DNA of 64,000 bases from Arion vulgaris. Lineage: Eukaryota; Mollusca; Gastropoda; Stylommatophora; Arionidae. The notes under the pieces are model-generated. The model saw only the letters and a list, made by a program, of their open reading frames with translations, searched no databases and was not told the origin of the DNA. Within the stretch, counting starts at the first letter, position 1. The number at the start of each line of letters is the position of its first letter. Location: contig CM036753.1 in the NCBI GenBank assembly GCA_020796225.1, positions 68,170,365-68,234,364 of the forward strand, in the 5' to 3' direction. Shown here piece by piece: positions 31,330 through 42,741 of this stretch. The translations under genes were made by a program, and so were the position numbers.

Positions 31330-32255
31330 AATGTTTTACACTGGTGAAAAATGTTTTATTCTGTCATCTGTCTATCCATAAGTCAGATCCTGAGACCCGT
31401 TCAGCCTTCCCCATCTATCCTTTGTTGGCTTACAGACGGATAGAAGTCTTAAGGATATGTTGGTACACAGTCGCCAAGTCCAATATCCAGACTCATTTTG
31501 GCACTCTCCAGTGTGGCCGTCGGCGTTGCAAGACGTGTGCGTATGTGATACAGACGCGTACTGTATCTTTTCCTTTAGCCACTTTTGTTATTGAAGATGG
31601 TTTCACATGCGAGTCCTGTAATCTTATCTATGCCATTATTTGTAAGTGGTGTTACAAGACTTATATCGGCAAGACAGACAAGAGGCTCAGTGACCGATTC
31701 GCCCAACACTTGCGTGACATACGCCAATGCTCTGTGATCCCTGTAGCTACCCATTTCAATGATACTGGCCATTTAGGAGCTCACGATGTCCAGGTCACAG
31801 CCATCCGTTCATGTTCCTCGGATGATCGCAGTCGATTTGCTCTGGAGAATCGGTTGATTTCGTTGTATGGTACCTTGCGACCACGTGGGCTCAACGTATT
31901 ACATTCCTATGCTTCTTAGTACTTTCTCTTCTCATGCCTTGTAATCTATTTGGGCATACGTTGCATGTATTCAAGTTATATATTTACTTGATTTTTTAAT
32001 TGTTTCTCTTCTTTTCTATTTCTAGTTTTTATGTATGTTTTTGTGTTACATTTATTTCGTTATTCGTTTTTATTCCCAGATATTCATTAGAAACGTTTGA
32101 ATGTCTCCGTATGTTGTCGTTCATATGTTTGTGTTTTTTTTAATTCGTCACTACATTTGTTCGTTTGCTTGACAAAGACCTTGTTGGTCGAAATGTTGCT
32201 GTATATTGTCATTGTTTTTGTAATTTGTAAAACTACAGCACTTTCTGATTACTTG
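31330..32255 (+). mobile_element. Penelope-like element, 5'-truncated, with GIY-YIG endonuclease
   Basis: Holds the C-terminal endonuclease frame and a 3' region ending in gcttgacaaagaccttgttg and gtcgaaatgttgctgtat (32167-32204). Motifs of the kind gataaaggcc...ggtcgaaacgttg are typical of Penelope-like termini, and a second copy of this end is at 20695-20800. The reverse transcriptase is missing. Confidence 0.75.
31344..31919 (+). CDS. GIY-YIG endonuclease domain of a Penelope-like retroelement
   Basis: 191 codons, open to the stop. A zinc-like CGRRRCKTC motif (about residues 57-65) is followed by CESCNLIYAIICKWCYKTYI then GKTDKRLSDRFAQHLRDI. The (I/L)IY--IC--C---YIG-T---L--R---H arrangement is the GIY-YIG nuclease of Penelope-like elements, which nicks DNA for target-primed insertion. 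Conserved Tyr, Arg and His positions are present, as is a late Glu (FALENRLISLYGTLRPRGLN). The ATG lies inside a larger lost ORF, so this is a fragment. It sits 170 bp after the GPCR stop. Confidence 0.85.
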   Translation: MKNVLFCHLSIHKSDPETRSAFPIYPLLAYRRIEVLRICWYTVAKSNIQTHFGTLQCGRRRCKTCAYVIQTRTVSFPLATFVIEDGFTCESCNLIYAIICKWCYKTYIGKTDKRLSDRFAQHLRDIRQCSVIPVATHFNDTGHLGAHDVQVTAIRSCSSDDRSRFALENRLISLYGTLRPRGLNVLHSYAS

Positions 32256-32349
32256 GTGGCACACACAAACTTCAGTTGAAAAACAAACCGCTAATATTTC
32301 TTACATCGTTAATTTATTATTAACTTTTACTGCTGAAGGAGTTAGTTGT

Positions 32350-32384
32350 TTCCATTGATTGATTGATTGATTGATTGATTTATT
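32350..32384. repeat. GATT microsatellite
   Basis: About seven gatt units; part of it reappears right of the SINE at 32640 (ggattgattgat), consistent with a target duplication. Confidence 0.85.
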
Positions 32385-32638
32385 CTCCTTCTTCGAACGC
32401 TCAATATCGACCACTTGTTAACCACTCTTTGTGATTTGTATGTGATCTGAGCCTAAGAGCGATGGCACGTTGTGCCAGTTATGCGCCTACAGGTAGGCCA
32501 GCACATCCAATTTCAGTCACGCTTTTTATTTACTAGGGTAGCTTCCATAGGCCCCTAAATCAGTCGCCTCTTACGACATGCCATGTAGGTCACAGTGCTA
32601 TTATTCTTTGCTTCCTTGAACGCCCTGACAACGTATGG
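32385..32638 (-). mobile_element. SINE family D, copy
   Basis: Minus-strand copy: cttcttcgaacgctcaatat (32388-32407), gtgatctgagcctaagagcg, cgcctcttacgacatgccat (32566-32585) and head cgccctgacaacgtatgggt. GATTGATTGAT flanks both sides. Confidence 0.85.
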
Positions 32639-32789
32639 GTGGATTGATTGATATCTTCTCTTGCGTTCCCAAGATTGATTGCTATGATCATCATCATTGC
32701 ATTTCAGGACTGCGACTTTCACTCTTGCGTTTACAAATGACCTATTTATCTGATAACAGTTTTATTTGTGCATATAACATATGGAGACG

Positions 32790-33545
32790 CAGTCTTCTTG
32801 TGGAACTGAGGAATGCTGCAAATAACATCTAGAGACTGAGTCTTCTTGTGGAACTGAGGAATGCTGCAAATAACATCTAGAGACTGAGTCTTCTTGGGGA
32901 ACTGGAGGAGACTGTTTTGGGCAATGCAATAGCATCTAGAGACTGAGTCTTCTTGTGGAACTGAGGAATGCTGCAAATAACATCTAGAGACTGAGTCTTC
33001 TTGGGGAACTGAGGAATGCTGCAAATAACATCTAGAGACTGAGTCTTCTTGGGGAACTGAGGAATGCTGCAAATAACATCTGGAGACTGAGTCTTCTTGG
33101 GGAACTGAGGGAAAGCTGCAAATAGCATCTGAGACGGAGTCTTCTTGGGAACTGAGGGATGCTGCAAATAACATCTAGAGACGGAGTCTTCTTGGGGAAC
33201 TGAGGAATGCTGCAAATAACATCTGGAGACGGAGTCTTCTTGGGGAACTGAGGGATGCTGCAAATAGCATCTAGAGACGGAGTCTTCTTGGGGAACTGAG
33301 GAAAGCTGCAAATAACATCTGAGACGGAGTCTTCTTGGGAACTGAGGATGCTGCAATAACATCTGAGACGGAGTCTTCTTGGGGAACTGAGGATGCTGCA
33401 AATAGCATCTAGAGAGACCTGGAGGTCTCTCTCTGGAGACACCTGAAGGGATGCTGCAAATAACATCTGAGACAGTCTTCTGGGAACTGAGAATCGCAAA
33501 AATCTGAGACGGAGTCTCTGAAAACTGAGGATGCTGGTCATAAAG
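32790..33545. repeat. 48-bp minisatellite, about 15 units
   Basis: Unit aataacatctagagactgag, tcttcttggggaactgagga, atgctgca. Since 48 is a multiple of three, long false ORFs of up to 268 codons run through it on the minus strand. Units become shorter and more damaged towards 33400-33545, which gives the array a direction of decay. Confidence 0.95.
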
Positions 33546-33707
33546 AAAACAGCAAGAGACTGGAAAAGTGGAGACCAACTGTTGGTAGGCTCTATGCTCC
33601 ACGAGGAGTGGAAAGGAATAAGAAAGTAAGTGCCAGAACCAGGACCGAAGAGAAACAGAAGGAAGGAAATTATTACTAGACACAGCTTTGGGTTACGCAC
33701 CGCACGG

Positions 33708-33905
33708 TATTCGTAGGTCTCTATGGCGAAGTGGTTAGGACCGAGTCACATGTGCACATTTTTCATGAGATCCCTGGGGTTGTTGTTGGCGCTACAGAGG
33801 TTGTGATTTGTGCAACACTGTCAGCAGATGGCGTGCGATTTCTGTCGATAGGGACGGGACCATATGGGGAATCTTGGTGCAATGAAGTCAATCCATCGCG
33901 TTTAG
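33708..33905 (+). mobile_element. SINE family B, copy
   Basis: tctctatggcgaagtggtta head (33717-33736), then ggcgtgcgatttctgtcgat, gggaccatatggggaatctt and a gtgcaatgaagtcaat end. Diverged from the other two copies. Confidence 0.8.
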
Positions 33906-33911
33906 AGCCTC

Positions 33912-34042
33912 TAGGTATAGCTTCGATATAAGAGAAGACTGCAGTAAAACCTATGCTAGCATTGGCGTCGATATAAGAGAAGACTGCAGTCAAAACTCAG
34001 TAAAAAATTGGCGTCGATATAAGAGAAGACTGCAGTAAAACT
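33912..34042. repeat. 45-62-bp tandem repeat, three units
   Basis: ttcgatataagagaagactg plus cagtaaaac recurs at about 33920, 33967 and 34012. The core gaagactgcagtaaaact also occurs singly at 20661. Confidence 0.85.
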
Positions 34043-34044
34043 AT

Positions 34045-34330
34045 GTTAGTTAGTTAGTCTTTCCTCTTGGGCCTGTGGGTGGCGCATAGGGCAGAGGTCA
34101 TAGCTCTCCATGTCTCGCGGTTCGTTGCTATCTGTTTTAGGTCTTTAATGTTTACTAGGCCCATCGTTGAGCCTTCTCTGGTGATGGTTCTACGCAGAGT
34201 CTCTCTTGGTCTTCCTCGTTTTCTTTTTTCCCTCTGGTGTCCATATGAAGGATTGGTAAGGGAGTCTTCTCTCATCCATTCTAAGTGCGTGGCCGATGTA
34301 GTTCCAGCGGCGCTTTCTTATAAAATTTGA
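34045..34330 (-). mobile_element. LINE C-terminal fragment
   Basis: Minus-strand frame 34054-34275 is open: REKRKRGRPRETLRRTITRE, then IKDLKQIATNRETWRAMTSA and LCATHR. This is the RGRPRETW-R...A-DR--WR-L--ALC tail of APE-type LINEs. The TTAG repeats at 34042-34054 could be its 3' tail. Confidence 0.85.
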
Positions 34331-34699
34331 TACATTTTCTTGCTTGGTCTCTTAAATACATGTAGCATTGGAGAAACATGTTAAAATAAAATACTGTAGT
34401 TTCACAAAGTGCAAAAGACAATATACATTGGCCTTTATCAAGCAAAGATACTCGACAAGAGAAGAAATTCAGTCTACCTATACGGCAGATATAACATTTA
34501 CAATCAGACAATGAATTCATAATGGCCCTAAAATGAAAAATAAATATACAGTACTTTGTTTTTACGTATTTCGCCACTTATTGAGATGGCAACCAAGATG
34601 TGCTTAAACTTTTTTATTTTGAAAGTGTAAATCTAACAACATTCTGTTTACACTGAAACTATTTACTTATTTAACACTATAATAAGCTGTACTAATAGT

Positions 34700-34860
34700 A
34701 CTACTAGGCCAAGAAGAAGATGGCTACAAGATATTAAAGAAACCATAAATATGACCATCGACGAAGTGGGTGAACTGGCTAGAGAAAGAGTGAATTTCTG
34801 ATCCCCTGCAAAGAGAGCAGCGTACTATAAAGGATATGTACTTTGATGATGAATAGCACT
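34700..34860 (+). mobile_element. LINE C-terminal remnant
   Basis: Plus strand reads PRRRWLQDIKETINMTIDEV then GELARERVNF and stop, a small piece of the same kind of tail with a TGATGATGA end. The flanks 34335-34700 and 34865-35030 show nothing else. Confidence 0.7.
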
Positions 34861-35032
34861 ACACTGCTAATAAAATAACAATTTGGCACCGTCAGCAACA
34901 TACAGCTGGATTCACTCATTAGTGAAGGGTGTTTATTTCTGGATACAGGTAATTCTCGCGTAGTCGTCGTCGTAACTGTCGTGTACGTAAGTGCTTTGTT
35001 GCTGACACATTCAAAATGCGTAAATTGATTTA

Positions 35033-35440
35033 TTGATTGATAGACCCATCATCATTGCACTTCTGTGATTAACCATGTGTGCTGCGATATCTTTCTTACA
35101 CAGGAAGATCTCAACTGCAGTGTACGAACTTCCTAGCACCTGCGAGGGTCACTGATGTAAATTTAAAGATGGTGAAGATATTTTGTAGAAACATTTATTT
35201 TAAATCTATTTTAAAATGAATTTTGCCTAGGCAGCGGCTTTCCAGCCTGATCTCGATTTTGAACTGCCGAGGGTACTTTTACGTGCTCAAATTGAACATG
35301 GAACCTTCGATTTATCGCCCTGTCTCCGATAGACTAGAAACTCGATCTCACCTACACTGAGATCAGGAATCTCTGGAAAAATATCCAGATGGCTTCCCGA
35401 GGGAACGAACCTGTAACAGAACGAACGAGATGCGAGCACA
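35033..35440 (+). repeat. Interspersed repeat H, copy
   Basis: atcatcattgcacttctgtg (35048-35067), tttcttacacaggaagatct, the gcagcggctttccagcctga block (35231-35250) and atctcacctacactgagatc. The inverted mate is at 43502-44035. A TC-rich microsatellite (35517-35580) separates it from exon 4. Confidence 0.75.
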
Positions 35441-35609
35441 TAATCTCTACAAGCATAAATATATCCAGCACGTACGTGGGCAACAAACTGGAGTCTATAT
35501 AAATCAATTATATTGTGCACTCTCTATCTATCTCTCTATCTCTTTCTATCTCTCTCTCTCTTTATCTCTTCTCTCTCTAAAAAAATGAACACAAAAATGT
35601 TTCACTTAC

Positions 35610-35792
35610 GGGAAGATGATGTTTGTTTTTTCAGATCACCAGCTGTTGCATTTCGTTTTATGCTTTTCTTTTTGTCCCCTGGTCTGCCCTTTTCATGTCT
35701 GTGCCTGTGCTGCTTTAGACAAAGCGTTCGGATATGTTGCTTTAAGACTGGGTCCAGAGATTTATTGGCGATCCAAGCATCCAAGAATTGTT
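35610..35792 (-). CDS. SLC4A-like: SLC4 Na+/HCO3- cotransporter, exon 4 (N-domain helices)
   Basis: Exon of 183 bp from acceptor ATTTTTTCAG (AG 35794-35793) to donor CCC|GTAAGT (GT 35609-35608). Two bases complete the Glu codon begun in exon 3 (VV-E), and one base is left for exon 5. Product: QFLDAWIANKSLDPVLKQHI, RTLCLKQHRHRHEKGRPGDK, KKSIKRNATAGDLKKQTSSS. Vertebrate NBCs read VEMIVDHQIETG-L--EL--KV---LL-KHRHQ here, so the LKQHRH run and the basic loop after it agree. The 20 kb intron after this exon contains the antisense GPCR. Confidence 0.93.
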
Positions 35793-36771
35793 CTGAAAAA
35801 ATATCAATAAAAATATTGATTGAAAAATGTAGAGTGTTCTTGGTAGACAGGTACCTTGGTCGAAAGGTTAACTTAGTAGAAAGATCAATTTATTAGGTAG
35901 GTTGAGTTGCCCAGAATAGCGTGGTATAGAAACATTTGCTTGCATGCTTAGCGGCACGAGAGGAATATAATAATACTTGTGGTTCAAATTTTAAGGCATG
36001 AGCAAGTTGATCTTTGTTAATTTACATTTTAAAGTAGGTAAAACAACGGTAAAAAGAAATTATAAACTGGATAAGACATGTAGATAAAAACATGTGCAAG
36101 AAAAAGTATGTCGCTAGCTTATAGTTAAATCACAACACTGCGTACGTTTAGGATACACAACATAGAAGAAACAATACACACCATGTTGAAAGTCTTTGCT
36201 ACCTTGTTATGTTTCCTGTCTTAACTCTTAGTGTACCAGGGCAAAAGCTATATTTTTTACAAGCCATTTGTTTTTAGAATAAATACGCCCTTTAGTGTGG
36301 CTCCTGGTAAAATGGTGTCGAACACAAAACCACGTAGTGTGGCAATTGGACCACAAGGAGTTAATCCCAGTTGTATCATTGTTTTTGTTTTATTTCAGTT
36401 AAATTATATTGGTGCCTTGACATGCAAATGCAATAGAATGATTTTAAAATATTATGGCCACAGAAAAGAGCAAATGAATTAATAATATACGAAACTTGAA
36501 TGCTTGTAGAAGTCCACCTGACACTTCGACAGAGACGATATAACTTCGACAGACATCAGAAGGAATGAAAAGATATGGCAGATCAGATAAAACCTGGAGA
36601 AGGAAGGTGGGAAAATGAAATGAAAGAGGGAGAAGTGACTTAGAATACATTGGGCAGAAAGGCAGCAGGTCGGAAACAATGGAAATAATTTGTGATTGCC
36701 TTATATGTAAAAATGGCACAAAGAGGACAACGATAGAATGGAATTATTACAAATTGACAGTGGTCGAATGT

Positions 36772-37370
36772 GGGCGTCTGTGACTTAGCGGTAGTATGCT
36801 CGATCACAACCCAAGAATACCTGGTTCACACACCACGGCAGGCACATTTGAAACAAATTTGTTCCGGGGGACTGCCTAGAGTATTTGATAGTAGCTCGGC
36901 CTGCTAACTGTGAGACGCCTCATAGCTCGGGTTCGAACCTACTGTCCGGCATTTGTTCGAGTCCCTGGTCTTACTCAGGACGATAACGTGAGTACCTCTG
37001 AAGTCGGAGAAAATCTGCCTGTATGGCGAGGGAATACTAATTACGAGTACATTGAGCACACGGCTGCCAGTGTAAGTAATTTACAATGTGCACGCTGCTG
37101 CCATTGTAAGAAATTGGAAAACAGATTTTCACGCAAAAATCAGTTTCAGAGATGGAACTTCGTCTGAGTTGAAAGCGGACGAAAGAAAAAAAGAAAAAAA
37201 AAATTTGTTCCTTGGATTTTTACGAGCGGTAAAAATAGACCACATCGTTCAGAAAGCAACGGCAAACTACTACTGAACCTATACGTGGTGCCTAGAAAGT
37301 CCGCAACTTGTTTATTGTGGTTGCTGTCAACGTCATATAAAGGATATGCTACGATTTTCATTCATTCAAA
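36772..37370 (+). mobile_element. SINE family C split by a SINE G
   Basis: Head gcgtctgtgacttagcggta (36774-36793) to 36854, resuming at 37201 with cttggatttttacgagcggt, cgttcagaaagcaacggcaa and ggatatgctacgattttcat. The SINE G between them is flanked by an exact duplication of SINE C sequence. Confidence 0.92.
36866..37200 (+). mobile_element. SINE family G, complete, inserted in SINE C
   Basis: 335 bp flanked by AAATTTGTTCC (36855-36865, 37201-37211). The tRNA-like head has tagtagctcggcctgctaac (36889-36908) and a canonical B-box GGTTCGAACC in ctcgggttcgaacctactgt (36926-36945). Body acctctgaagtcggagaaaa; the tail is an A/G run (gaaagaaaaaaagaaaaaaa). Confidence 0.93.
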
Positions 37371-37545
37371 GGTCGACTATTGAAAAAAAAAAATACGACT
37401 TAAAAATAGTGAAGTTATTTGATCACATAGATCACCATGCAGGCTAGAAGAAAGCAAGCATAAAAGTGTATAAACCAGGAAACAAAAGAAGTATTAGATA
37501 AAGAAGAAGATTGATGTAAGATATGAAACACCAAATGAAAATGAA

Positions 37546-38671
37546 TGCATCAAATGCTGGACATCAAATGCTGGACATCAAATGCTGGACATCAAATGCT
37601 GGACATCAAATGCTGGACATCAAATGCTGGACATCAAATGCTGGACATCAAATGCTGGACATCAAATGCTGGACATCAAATGCTGGACATCAATGCTGGA
37701 CATCAAATGATGGACATCAAATGCTGGACATCAAATGATGGACATCAAATGCTGGACATCAAATGCTGGACATCAAATGATGGACATCAAATGCTGGACA
37801 TCAAATGATGGACATCAAATGCTGGACATCAAATGATGGACATCAAATGCTGGACATCAAATGATGGACATCAAATGATGGACATCAAATGCTGGACATC
37901 AAATGCTGGACATCAAATGATGGACATCAAATGCTGGACATCAAATGGACATCAATGATGGACATAAATGTGGACATCAAATGCTGGACATCAAATGATG
38001 GACATCAAATGATGGACATCAAATGCTGGACATCAAATGCTGGACATCAAATGATGGACATCAAATGCTGGACATCAAATGCTGGACATCAAATATGGAC
38101 ATCAATTGACATCAAATGCTGGACATCAAATGCTGGACATAAATGCGGGACATCAAATGCTGACATCAAATGATGGACATCAAATGCTGGACATCAATGC
38201 TGACATCAAATGCTGACATCAAATGCTGGACATCAAATGCTGACATCAAATGTGGACATCAAATGATGGACATCAAATGCTGGACATCAATGATGACATC
38301 AAATGCTGACATCAAATGATGGACATCAAATGCTGGACATCAAATGATGGACATCAAATGCTGACATCAATGCTGGACATCAAATGATGACATCAAATGC
38401 TGGACATCAAATGATGGACATCAAATGCTGGACATCAAATGCTGGACATCAAATGCTGGACATCAAATGATGACATCAATGCTGACATCAAATGCTGACA
38501 TCAAATGCTGGACATCAAATGATGGACATCAAATGATGGACATCAAATGATGGACATCAAATGCTGGACATCAAATGATGGACATCAAATGCTGGACATC
38601 AAATGCTGGACATCAAATGATGGACATCAAATGCTGGACATCAAATGATGGACATCAAATGATGGACATCA
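37546..38671. repeat. 14-bp satellite block, about 80 units
   Basis: 1.1 kb of ggacatcaaatgct and its variant ggacatcaaatgat. The first ten units are all of the CT type; afterwards CT and AT types alternate irregularly. Scattered one-base losses (gctgacatcaa) cluster at 37935-38480. No other sequence interrupts it. Confidence 0.97.
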
Positions 38672-39039
38672 AATGCTCTTACGGAAGTTGAGTTCTGTAA
38701 AGGACGCACTGTTTAAGAATTTATTTCATTTATTATTCTGATAATGCAAGTCTATTCTGTTGCTTGTGAAACGAAAAGATGTATTTTAAAGGTTGCATTA
38801 TTATTTGAATCTGAGAGGCACACTCTGAAGATCGAACGATATTCACAGAACATTTATCTCACTTGAAACATAAGATAACTGACATGCTGGTAATATTTAT
38901 ATATAATTTTATATACTTTTCACATTGCAATTGTACTGGATATCTTATTGATTAAACTTGTAATATTACTTTTGTAACTTGGTTATAATTTTATTGGCTT
39001 TTTTAACTATGACAAGTCCATGAATTGAAATACATTTTA

Positions 39040-39500
39040 ACCCTGATAACATCAGACGGTACATGGAAATCAGAAATAAGGAGTAGAACAGGTCAGGAAA
39101 AAAACAGCATTCCAGAAAATGAAAAGCATTGTAGGCAATACGTAATTGTCTATTGAAGTCAGAAAGAGAGTTCTTCTGTGTTGCATAGAACCACTACTGA
39201 CATATGGATGCGAGCATGATATTAAATCAATACATATAAAAATCTCTGGATGTCAACGAAATTTGGTTTTACAAGAGAATGATAATAATTCTATGAACTG
39301 CTAAAGCGACTAATGTTAATGCACTTAAAAAGGTAAAGGCGTAGAAAAGTATTATTATCATCATAAAAAGAGGCAATGATAATTTTTCAGGAATGTTATG
39401 AGAAAGGGAGGTTTAAAACACATTGTGACAACCACTAAATATAATGGAAGATTTAGCAGACTAGAATGAGTGAGAAAAAGAGAAAGTTATGGAAAATCTG
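39040..39500 (+). mobile_element. LINE C-terminal remnant, family Y-like
   Basis: Plus strand reads VRKRVLLCCIEPLLTYGCEH at about 39166, then broken QRNLVLQEN and GGLKHIVTTTKYNG pieces. LL-YGCE is the block that follows the RT domain in LINEs. 38680-39030 and 39560-39870 show nothing else. Confidence 0.65.
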
Positions 39501-39878
39501 GCTTTATAGCACGGAAGAGTGTCAACATCTGAACTAATAGTTAGTCTATGGACATAGGTTTGTGGGATACACGAATGCCCAACACTAGTCGGCATGGCAC
39601 ATATTGATTATTTTGAGTATTATACTGTCTCTGTAATTGCCATATGATTCTACTGTCTAAGTTAAGAACAATATTGTTACATCAATATGTTTATCATTTT
39701 ACTATCTATTTTAATCGTGCATTAATTTTTTTGGATAGTAATAACTCATTTATAACTTCAAATTTATAGTCAATAAAGCTCATTTTATCTCTTGCATTTG
39801 TGTTTGAAAACTTAGTGTGATTCTGCATATTTATTAAGTTTTATTTGTCTAATTCTTGAACTATAATTTCACGTTTAG

Positions 39879-41376
39879 GGTCAAAGGCGCATGGCGGCAA
39901 CATGCGCCAGGGTTAGTGAAGGGGCACTAACCAAGACCCTGTCCCCTACCTCCACTCAGTTACCCTGGAAACAGACTTTGGTTCCGATCTGGCTAATGGG
40001 GGCAGGGATCGGGGAGAACTACTGGTAGTAGCAGCAGTGCAAGTACGAAAACGCAATGCAGGTACATACGAACAAAATGCACGAATCTCCTGGCCGATGT
40101 CCAACAAAATATTACCCAAGTTCCCGAACAATAAGAAACAGCAGCGAAACGTCTCTGATAGAATCCCTACTCCCCTGGAGTAAGGGCCGAACACAAATTT
40201 CCATCTCCGTAGCAATAGACTCCATACACAAGTTCGAACTGTAAGTTCAAGGTCTCGCCACAATTACCAGTTTCTCTGCCGATGGGGAGATTAGTGTACA
40301 AGTGAATATGAAAGGATAAGCGGTGCATCCAGTGACGAAGCGTGAGCCCACATAGGGCGAAACTCGAAACCCTGAGGAGGGGGCACACATTGCCAGCTAT
40401 GGGGCAAAAACAAACAAGAAAGATGCGTAACGAATAAAAGTCTACCCTCGTGTCGGTACGAGGGAGGATTGTAGCTGACTCCGTATCGGTGACCTTGCGC
40501 AGATACATCTACTGAGCAAGGTTGGCCGAGCGCAGCTAACATAAAGTTACGTTTTCAGTGCATAACGAATGCCTCCGTGGGAAACCGTGCAAGGTACTGT
40601 TGTGATAACGACTAACATCCCCGGAAGAACTGAGGCGGGTGATGCCTAACGGAACTGCTAACCTTGGGACAACCGGGCAAGGTACGGTTGCAGTCACAAC
40701 TAACATCCCGGAAGAACTGGGGTGGGTGATGGTGGCGAGCGCAAAATCTCAGTTGCGTTGCTAGCGCCAATTGAAACGACCCTCTACATTATTTGTACTT
40801 GGCCCCAGTCCGGTGTTTCCCGAGGCTAGGGAAAATGAGAAGTAGAAACTGCAAATTGCCAAGTACCGACACGCGCCTCGTAAAGGCTGAGAATGTTCCT
40901 ACTCTGGAACAAACTCAAAGTGGACAGTAAAGTAAGGCCGACAATGTAAATATCTGACAGGATGACCAGATCCGAACATTGGCGAAGGACTATACTTTAC
41001 ACGGTGTTTTATACGAGTAAGACGCCGTCCGAGGACAAGCTTATAAGCCCCGTGAAATGTTTCTACTCCGGAACGACCTCACAGTCAGAAAGGGCATAAC
41101 AGTAGTACCTCACTGTTTGACGTAGATCACAAAGCCCTAATATACGGCAAAGCTGATCGAAAAGGCGGAGATCCGGGCCGAAATAGTCGGCAGAAAAGAT
41201 CGTACCCAACGGAAAGCTCACCCTAGTAAATCAAAAGCTGGCTGAAACCAGGTGGGTGGGCCTATTCACCATGGGCGCATAATCGTTCAACGTAGATCAA
41301 TGCGTTCTTGTCAAATGATCAATTATATAACACAAAAAGAATGATAAAATTGGCCGTGAAGAACGATCGCGAGAGA
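39879..41376 (+). repeat. Interspersed repeat F, copy 3 (longest, about 1.5 kb)
   Basis: gtcaaaggcgcatggcggca (39881-39900) through the cagtccggtgtttcccgagg block (40807-40826) to the gagagagagagatttcacg end. Within it, segments such as cggaagaactg.ggcgggtgat recur at 40620 and 40708. It also contains cagggtttcgagtttcgccc in antisense (40360-40380), a module also present in the copy at 48100-48250. Confidence 0.75.
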
Positions 41377-41559
41377 GAGAGATTTCACGTTTTTCGTTTC
41401 TTTATTTCTTGGTTTCAAAGATGCATTGCTTTTTCATCGGGATTAGCATTGGTCTTAATGCTAGCAACCTTAGGAGAGTTAATCGAAAAAAAGAGATTTA
41501 CGTCCTTGGCTGTTAGGAATTTTACTCATTTAAGTTTTAAAAAATAAAACTGATTCTAG

Positions 41560-42316
41560 ACAAGGTATTAAGTATTATCCTAGTCATTGCATTACATTAT
41601 TGACTCAAGTCAAGACAGCAGCTGTTATTTTAGTCAACACATCACATGACTGACTCTAGTCAAGACATCAATAGCTGTTGCTAGGCAACGCATCGCAAGA
41701 CTGACTCTAGCCAGAGCCAACTATAAACTTATGGGTCTTCGGATTCAGGTAAGAATTATGGGAAATCAGACCACAACTACACCACGTGACCTCGCATTTC
41801 AGTATTGGTGCATATAGACGAATTCATTTTAGAATCAACACAAAATGCTAAATCGAGTATATATTATCCAATAAGTTAAGTTTAGCAATAAGGAATATCA
41901 ATAATATAAATAGTTTTCACCAATAAATAACCATAGACTCACAGAATTGAGTAAAATTGCAAAAAGCTTGCAGTGTTCTATCAAACATATATAGATTCCA
42001 ACCCCTCGCTATGATCTAGGTCCGGGACTCCCCGGTCAGTTGTCTAGCCTAGTTATCTGGAGTTGGCTGTGCTCTAGCCAAGACAGCAAATGTTATCCTA
42101 GTCAACGCCTTACTGGACTGACTAGACAACACAGCAAATATTATCCTAGTCAAAGCCTTATTGGACTGACTAGACAACACAGCAAATGTTATCCTAGTCA
42201 AAGCATTATTGGACTGACTAGACAAGACATCAAATGTTATCCTAGTCATAGCCTTATTGGACTGACTAGACCAGACAGCACAGGTTATTCTAGTGAAAGA
42301 ATCATAGAACATGTTC
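41560..42316. repeat. 48-bp minisatellite with a decayed flank
   Basis: 42080-42300 holds about five clean units of gccttattggactgactaga, caacacagcaaatgttatcc, tagtcaaa. 41575-41735 has older, diverged relatives (gactgactctagtcaagaca). 41740-42040 between them is unique. Confidence 0.85.
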
Positions 42317-42666
42317 TAGTTAAAACAATAAATTTATGTTGTTCTTAAACCGATAATTAATGCATGAAACCGTACCTATTTTATTCTAGCTTTAATAGGA
42401 GGAGGGTGATGTGATGTTTCACTTCGTTTCAACCACGCTTTTATCTTGCACGGTATGCGCTCTGGCAAACTCATCTGTTTGTGAGTGGGCACATTATATT
42501 AAGATAACTTATGGTAGACGAGAAAATGGAAAACAAAGAAACAAAATACTCGAAAGCTTGAGTTCATGACACGGAAGAAAATCAACAAAAAGAAAACTTA
42601 TTATCAACGTTAAGTATATATACTTGTGAACATATATTACGCACGTAATAAAGTGGGAGAAATATA

Positions 42667-42729
42667 TATATATATATATATAATCTCTCTCTCTCTCTCT
42701 CTCTATGTATATATATATATATATATACT
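42667..42729. repeat. TA-TC-TA microsatellite at the exon 3 donor
   Basis: A TA run, a TCTC run and a second TA run, starting about 10 bp from the donor of SLC4 exon 3. The two TA runs can pair with each other. Confidence 0.93.
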
Positions 42730-42741
42730 CAAACTGCTCAC

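Noticed and set aside
32877..33700. Minus-strand frames of 222 and 268 codons
   Set aside because: They run through a 48 bp tandem array whose length divides by three; the translation is the same peptide over and over with frame jumps and has no other support.
36889..36960. True tRNA gene
   Set aside because: Good A- and B-box-like blocks, but it is the head of SINE G, followed by a SINE body, tail and target duplication. The heads at 11612, 17541, 24000, 28652 and 45263 are SINE heads for the same reason.
37523..38173. MLDIKCWTSNAGHQ repeat frames
   Set aside because: A 14 bp satellite read through; the three frames of one array simply alternate.
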